Assembly (NCBI GenBank): GCA_002270565.1
Contig: NQMI01000022.1
Span: 62,001 to 126,000 of the forward strand
Reading direction: 5' to 3'
DNA length: 64,000 bases
From: Stenocarpella maydis
Taxonomy: Eukaryota > Ascomycota > Sordariomycetes > Diaporthales > Diaporthaceae
The notes under the pieces are model-generated. The model had not been told where the DNA came from. It was given only the letters and a program-made list of their open reading frames with translations, and made no database searches. Both the position numbers and the translations under genes were made by a program. This document shows positions 58,070-64,000 of this stretch, in pieces (position 1 is the stretch's first letter; each line of letters starts with the position of its first letter).

Positions 58070-59842
58070 TTACTTTTGAAGCATGCCCTCTCTTTTACCT
58101 CCACCCGAGCCCTCCTCCCCCGATGGGCTCCCCAGCCCCCTGACCGGGTCCCGGACACAACTCCAGGAGCACGTGCGCCTGACAAAAGGCACCAGCCTCT
58201 CCTCGGGGGACTGCGTCAGGTACTGCGCCCTCGCGACCGGCCCCGAACCGGCAGTGTCCCCAGGCGACTCGAGGTGGTTCGCAAAGATCTCCCACCACTC
58301 GAACCACTGCGCCGTCGGCCTGACGACCGCCCGCCCGCAGACGGTGCAGAACCGGCCCCCCGTGTACGAACACGCCTGCGTGTCGGCGAGCAGGTCGCAC
58401 AGGCGGGGGTTCGGGGTGGTCTCGGCGAGGATCTCGGGGAGCTCTGACAGGTAGGGGCTCCGCGCCGAGGCCTGCAGGGCGAGCTCCATCATCGACGGCA
58501 CCTTGGTCGTCCTGACCTCGGCGGACGGCTGGATCCGCTGCTGTGCCGTTTTTTGCGCCGGCGGCGCCGGCTCCAAGCCGAGGTCCTCCGTCGGGAGGGT
58601 CTTGTCGCTGGGCTGTACCCGGAACGTGGAATACAGGGCGCCCTTGGTGTCCGTGAACTCCACCGGTGACCGCGCCCAGAGCTTCCCATCGAGGTACGAG
58701 CCGGTGCGAGGCTCGCGGGACAGCCACCTGCTGCCCCTGCCCCTCGGGCCAGGGCCGGGATACGTGCGGTCCGCATTCTGGGATGACCAAGGAGCTTGGG
58801 GGTCTTCGACCCCTTCTGGCTGGTAAAACGGGTTCGGGTGGAGCATCAAGGTCTCGAGCGAGCTCTCCGGGTGGTAGAGAAGCTCGAGAAGCTCGACGGG
58901 GAGGTACCTCAGGTTGTTCAGCGACACGTTCAGGGTCCGCAGCTTCTTGAGCTTCAGGATGGCGGGGGGCAGCTCGGTGAGGGCGTTGCCCCGCAGGGTC
59001 AGTATCGTCAGGTGGTCCAGGTTGAAGATGGCGCCCGGCACCCGGGTGAGGCGGTTGCTCCAGAGGAAGAGGTGCAGCTCGGGGTCCTGGTGCTCAAAGG
59101 GGACGCCCCTTTCTACGCTCGGGATGCGAGATATCTGCGATATCAACGAGATGGTCGCATTGGAAATGTGCTGAAGCCCCTGGGACGACAGGTCGACATC
59201 CTCGATGCCGTTGTCGATGCAATGCCGGATAATCTCCTGTGCCTTTGCCTCGGTTTCGGAATGCTTCCCCTTCTGGGACGAACGGGGCACCTGGCTGAGC
59301 TGCGGGGCCGCCGGCTTCGCTATTGAGGCGGGCGGGAAGATGGCCTTGTTCGCCTGGGCAGGCGGCAGCTCGTCCAGGACATCATCAATGGAGCCGTCAC
59401 TCCCCATGAAGACACCACTGTCGACGGGGACGAACGGGCGCTTCCACCTTGTCGACCCCCGCCGGCCGCTGGACCCGGGCGGGATGCTCAGGCCCGAGTC
59501 GGAGCTCGCGGGTCGCTGCTGGAACCAGGAGCCGACGTAGCGCTTCTTCTTGTGGCGGCCGTCGGCATAGTTGTCCAGCGCGGGGTCATCGTCGCTGGAG
59601 AAGATGGCAGGGTCGCTCGAGTCGGAGAAGAGCTGCGACGCGGTGCTGCGTTTCCGCTTGGCGAAGGACCGCGTCTGCAGGTCCCAGGACACGGCTGGGT
59701 GGGGCGGCAGCGACGGCTCCCGTGTCGCTGGCAGCGAGGATGAATCTATGTCGTCCAGCGGGGGAGGTGATGATGTCTGGTGCTCCATCGGCTCACCCAG
59801 CTCCCCGTGTTCTGGGCTGTTGTATCCAGACGCGGGCGCCAT
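58070..59842 (-). CDS. Leucine-rich-repeat protein with C-terminal Cys motifs
   Basis: 590 residues in one exon; uncharacterised fungal LRR protein. The first 190 residues are acidic and Ser-rich with RKRSTASQLFSDSSD. A short LRR array follows at about 255-320: LHLFLWSNRLTRVP, LTILTLRGNALTELP and LRTLNVSLNNLRYLP, in the LxxLxLxxNxLxxLP form. The C-terminal third has GGRFCTVCGRAVVRPTAQWFEWWE and, 50 residues on, RRTCSWSCV; these CxxC and CxxxC pairs could bind zinc. The combination resembles a group of fungal nuclear LRR proteins of unknown role. The start is ATG 59842 (MAPASGYNSPEHG); the frame is open a little further upstream. Confidence 0.78.
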   Translation of the reverse strand: MAPASGYNSPEHGELGEPMEHQTSSPPPLDDIDSSSLPATREPSLPPHPAVSWDLQTRSFAKRKRSTASQLFSDSSDPAIFSSDDDPALDNYADGRHKKKRYVGSWFQQRPASSDSGLSIPPGSSGRRGSTRWKRPFVPVDSGVFMGSDGSIDDVLDELPPAQANKAIFPPASIAKPAAPQLSQVPRSSQKGKHSETEAKAQEIIRHCIDNGIEDVDLSSQGLQHISNATISLISQISRIPSVERGVPFEHQDPELHLFLWSNRLTRVPGAIFNLDHLTILTLRGNALTELPPAILKLKKLRTLNVSLNNLRYLPVELLELLYHPESSLETLMLHPNPFYQPEGVEDPQAPWSSQNADRTYPGPGPRGRGSRWLSREPRTGSYLDGKLWARSPVEFTDTKGALYSTFRVQPSDKTLPTEDLGLEPAPPAQKTAQQRIQPSAEVRTTKVPSMMELALQASARSPYLSELPEILAETTPNPRLCDLLADTQACSYTGGRFCTVCGRAVVRPTAQWFEWWEIFANHLESPGDTAGSGPVARAQYLTQSPEERLVPFVRRTCSWSCVRDPVRGLGSPSGEEGSGGGKREGMLQK

Positions 59843-61904
59843 GGCGTTCCAATTGTGGTTGCACTTGAGATAGGGGTGGTGGGCCTGAATGCGGGTGCAA
59901 CGCAAGCGTGGCTAACGCCCTGTCCAAGCGACGGAAATTGGTTGACTGGCGGCCAAGATAAGATGTGGTGATCCACCACATCCGATCAATTGGGCATGTC
60001 GTGCAATCCCTGAAGCTGACAGCTCGGTTTGGGGGAAAGAAGTGAAGGAGATCGAGGAACGTTGCATGTGGTCGGTCGCGTGGGACGCGCGCTCTCCCGT
60101 CGGGCATAACAAGGTTTCCCGGATAGGGCGCAGGGGTTGTGTGGAGCTGTCTGTGCCCCTGTTGCAAGCCCCACACGGCGTTTGGTGCTCCTCGTGGCCA
60201 AAGCACACGCCCCAGCACCCCATCGTTGAAGAACCAAAGTCTGTTATGGTGTGCGTAATTACGTGCAGACTATGCTTAACTTAGCGCATACTATGTATAG
60301 TAAAATGGCTCCCTCCTTGTACTGAATCTGATAGCAATATTAGAGAAGATATGTATTGTGCATAAGGATCAAGTACATATGTATTACATAAAGGATTTCC
60401 TTCCCTATTCCCTCCTAACACCCCCCCCCCCCGAAAAAGCCCCTTCCACTCAGAGGGACGCCTTCCCCCGAGAGCCCCAGGGTACCCCTTGTAAGTGCTT
60501 CGGGCCACCTTGTTTGCGATTATCTCTGGTATAGTTTACTAATCAGGGCTACTTAAACTTTTTTTTATATCAGACTTCAATCGTTGCCTCTGGGCATCTC
60601 CCCAGAATGTCAACTCGGATTGGCAAACAACCTGCTAGGAAGTGCCGGCCTGCCTATCGCCCTCTGGCACTATCTACCGTGGCTATCTGCGCCGCGATGG
60701 ATTATCTACTCTTCCTGCCCGTTTTGTCTGCCATGCCTCCCTCCTTACTCCAACATCGACGTCATGCACCTGTTGGAGAGATTGCTACGGCTGCTGAGCA
60801 GCACCTCGATGGCTTGCCGGGCCAGTTGCCGACCCGTTAGCGTCGATATCTCGACAGTAGCCGCCGGTTGATTTGCAGAGATATGCCGGTTGAGCAGACC
60901 CCTCACCAGCTGTGTCTCCATGTCATGCGTTAATCTCGATGTTATACACCCGGACCTCCACGTTTTCTCAGTTGCCACCATAGTGACCGGCAATACTGCT
61001 TGATCAGGGCAAACCTTCGCGGGAGTGGTGCCCCTCGTGCTTAGCGCGTTACGAGGAGATAGTGTTGAGGAACTTTGAAAAGCGGGCCTCACCTCTTCGG
61101 AGTATACTATGTAGGCGTCCAGAGATGTATACGGCGCTCCTAGACTTGGCGAACTTAGACTTCACCCTTCCCTAAGCCGCTACAATTAGAGCTCATTTAA
61201 AAAACCTAAAAGACTTATTCACCTAAAGTATAAGTATTAAAAATCAAAATTAAAGAGTCGAAATATATTTTAAGATATAAATTTAATGTTAATTAATATT
61301 ATCACTTAAATATTAATAACTAACTAATATTATATAAATAATTATCATTATTAAAGAACTACTTTTAATATCTTAAGAAATAATAAATTAATAACTAATA
61401 AAAATACATTATATTTAAAAGGCTTAAGCCTTATATACTGCTAAATGGTAGTTATTATCACTGTCCGCCCTAGCCTTATCCAGTCAATTGCTAGTGGGGC
61501 TAGAAATATAGGCTGCTATGGAACTGGTTTAAGTTTCAAGGGGGACTATATGTCGGATTATTTATTATCTCAGGGTCTAATCAGCTTTGCGCCAAGGTCA
61601 TCATAGGACGATTTATCAAGATTTTCCCTTCAATTAGCGATCTTCGTTAGCATGACGACTAGTATTAACTGTATGATTGGTTGAGCATAGGCAGCGGCAG
61701 TTCGTATTGCCTATCTGCTGAACGGGCTGTCATGCCGACGGTGCAACGTGCCAGTATCGTATAAAAGCATTGGCCCCGTTCCTGTGAGGTACCTCGTGGG
61801 CCGAGACTGTCTCGCTGTCCTCTCGATATCTTCTTGGTCTTCTCGGTTCTTCTTGTTGTGGCAACTTGGAACTGCTCTGTCTTAAAACAGTCGCACACTT
61901 CAAG
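59843..61904. other. Intergenic, 2 kb, with AT-rich relic
   Basis: No supportable gene. A C12 run lies near 60421. 61181-61440 is an extreme AT-rich block. The right end should carry the promoter of the MFS gene. Confidence 0.55.
61181..61440. repeat. AT-rich block, probably a RIP-decayed repeat
   Basis: About 260 bases almost free of C and G and full of TpA steps (for example TTAATTAATATTATCAC). The flanks are of ordinary composition. In Pezizomycotina such sharp AT islands usually come from repeat-induced point mutation of transposon copies; no element can be identified. Confidence 0.6.
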
Positions 61905-63766
61905 ATGGCCGACAAACTACTTATAGTATCTGATGAGCGCCACAGCCAATTGGATAACACGTTCTCGGACAACTCGGCCAAGATGATGGACCCAGAAAAA
62001 CACTCGCCCGAGGGCAAGGATGCCGATGCGGCGCTGGAGTTCTTGTGTGCCGAGAAAATCACAGTAATGACAGATGAGGACGAGAAGGCTCTTCTCCGTA
62101 AAATAGACTGGGGTATTATGCCTCTTATGTGTAAGTCTGGCGACACCAGCCGGCTCGCCGCCACCCAGCTAAACAACCCGTCTCCCAGGGGCCTGTTACA
62201 ACCTCCAGTACCTCGACAAGACCCTCGTGAACTACGCCAATGTGATGGGGCTCCAGGAGGACACATCCATCACTGGCGACCAGTTCTCCCAGCTCGCCCT
62301 GGTCTTCTACGTGACCTATCTCGCGTTCGAGTTCCCCACCGGATACCTCATGCAGCGCCTGCCCACAGCAAAGTACCTCGGGCTCAATGTCATTCTCTGG
62401 GGACTGATGACAGCGCTTGTGTGCACCGCAAAGAACTGGGCGGGCCTGGTCGTTCTCAGAGTCCTTCTGGGATGCTTCGAGGCCGCCGTCGCTCCTGCGC
62501 TCGTAAGTCCAGCCTGGCCACACACCATGCCCAGCCTACAAGCACGAGGCCGCCTAGAATGACGTGCTCGCGAGGCACCACACAAAGTGCTATTCCTCAG
62601 ACCTGGTGGCTGCCGGTGTCTAACCTGCGCCGTAACTAGCTCCTTATTACGACTATGTGGTATAAAAGAAGCGAACAACCACCTCGCGTCGGGTTCTGGT
62701 ACATCGGCACGGGAACCGGCAGCATAATCGGCGCGCTGGCATCCTTCGGCTTGGAGCACTACACCGGCGAGGCCTTCAAGAGCTGGCAGATAATGTTCCT
62801 CGTGTTCGGGCTGATCACTATGGCTGTGGGCGTCCTCGTCATGTGGATAGTCCCGGATAACCCAATGACGTGCAAGTTCCTGACGCACGACGAGAAGGTC
62901 TGGGCCGTCGAGAGGCTGCGCTCGAACAAGACGGGTATCGAGAACAAGCACTTCAAGGCGCACCAGGCGTGGGAGTGCTTCAGAGACCCCCAGACGTGGC
63001 TCATCAGCCTCATCACCATCTCCTCCAACGTACCTAACGGCGCCGTCTCGTCCTTCCAGGCGACCATCATCCAGAGCTTCGGGTACAACTCCAAGGAGAC
63101 GTCGTTGCTCTCGGTGCCCTCGGGCGTCATATCGATCATCTCTATCATTACCGCGACGAACTTGGCAGGGCGTTTCAACATCTGTGGCACCATGATTATC
63201 ATACATATAATGCTCGGCGGTGTTCTTGGCGGCTGCCTCCTGGCCTTCCCTGGCGACGATAATAAGGGTGCTAAGATGGCTGGGAACTACCTTACTAATA
63301 TAGTCGGGGCGAGCCTGCCATTGTTGTACTCATACGCCGGCGCGAACTACTCCGGCCATACAAAGAAGGTGACCATGAATGCGGTACTTCTGATATCTTT
63401 TTGTGAGTCATGATCCAGCACTCGCGACGTACCGCTCTGGAAGGTGAAGCTGACCGACCGCTATCCAGGTGTCGGGAACATTATTGGACCCTTGACTTTC
63501 AGAGACAGGGATGCGCCAGAGTATATACCCGCAAAGATCGCTATAGTCGTGACCAGTACGTTTGCTTGCGTTATGACAGTCGTGCTGATGGTATATTACA
63601 CGTACGAGAACAAGCGGAGGGACCGTCTTATGTCTGGAGTTGAACACCGAGAGAACAGTGAGTTTCTCGACCTCACGGACAAGGAAAATATGGAGTTTCG
63701 TGTAAGCAGCCTCCTTTCACCAATTTCGCAGATTTATTCTGACCGAGCCAATAGTACCGCTATTAG
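61905..63766 (+). CDS. MFS transporter, Dal5/anion:cation symporter type
   Basis: Plasma-membrane permease of the allantoate/nicotinate-permease-like MFS group; substrate unknown. Exons 61905-62130, 62189-62502, 62640-63402, 63469-63701 and 63755-63766, giving 515 residues, the usual size. Introns are 58, 137, 66 and 53 nt; all phases close. Twelve membrane segments are expected. Seen: KIDWGIMPLM before TM1, WACYNLQYLDKTLVNYANVMG, EFPTGYLMQRLPTAKYLG, LRVLLGCFEAAVAPAL, TMWYKRSEQPPRVGFWY, FCVGNIIGPLTF, and the tail FLDLTDKENMEFR. The last exon codes only Tyr-Arg-Tyr and stop; that ending matches the family's usual end, which supports the splice. An in-frame ATG at 61866 would add 13 residues. 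Confidence 0.88.
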
Positions 63767-64000
63767 ACTTTTGGGACGAACCAGCTTCCACGGGCCACCA
63801 TCGATACGAGGTGACTTGGTGGCTGAGCATTGGTTAGATTGTGTCTTGGGGTATATCTGAATACGCACGAAGTTGAGCCTTGGCAAGAGGTCTGTTACAA
63901 GAAACTTGCACAGACATTGTTGTAGGCCGTGAAGATGGGTTGGCGCCCGAATCCACATCTCGTAGCTTGGTTGTCTGTTTCTCTAGGACCTCTGGAGATG

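Noticed and set aside
1..64000. tRNA, 5S rRNA, CRISPR and telomeric repeats
   Set aside because: I looked for T-loop boxes, tandem spacer patterns and TTAGGG arrays by eye and found none that folds or repeats convincingly. A covariance-model scan would be decisive.

Overview
The window is nuclear DNA of a filamentous ascomycete. Most genes carry short spliceosomal introns (45-200 nt, a few longer) with a CTGAC- or CTAAC-type branch site about 15-30 nt before the acceptor. The proteins (fungal TEL1, DUF7053, fused FEX fluoride exporter, UMTA/LaeA-type methyltransferase, Dal5-type transporter, DMATS remnants) fit Pezizomycotina, most likely Sordariomycetes. I cannot fix the genus from the sequence. 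There are no tRNA, rRNA, CRISPR or prokaryotic signatures.

Layout. 1-17 kb is a dense housekeeping block: TEL1 (its 5' end lies off the window), cullin-4, the 60S assembly factor MRT4, U1 snRNP 70K, mitoribosomal protein mL43 and triose-phosphate isomerase. U1-70K and mL43 are divergent over about 380 bp; mL43 and TPI are convergent. 18-20 kb holds one uncharacterised proline-rich protein. 20-29 kb is gene-poor: one GFA/CENP-V-type zinc protein, a decayed DEDD-exonuclease-like relic, homopolymer tracts and one copy of a diverged dispersed repeat. 29-39 kb has an isochorismatase-family hydrolase, a DUF7053 protein, a decayed secondary-metabolite locus (P450 remnant head-to-head with a broken DMATS prenyltransferase) and a large F-box gene whose second intron contains a 77-bp A/T homopolymer block. 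41-50 kb has two intact P450s, the fluoride exporter FEX and a frame-disrupted membrane-protein gene. 50-60 kb has a second copy of the dispersed repeat, an UMTA/LaeA-like methyltransferase, a conserved protein with a methyltransferase-like glycine motif, and a leucine-rich-repeat protein. The window ends with an AT-rich relic and a five-exon Dal5-type MFS transporter.

The left third is core cell biology: DNA damage signalling, ubiquitin ligase scaffold, ribosome assembly, splicing, mitochondrial translation and glycolysis. The right two thirds are accessory: tailoring-type enzymes and transporters, pseudogenes and signs of repeat decay. I found no intact biosynthetic gene cluster. Exon coordinates were worked out by hand from splice consensus, reading phase and protein-family expectation; genes with solved structures close in frame.
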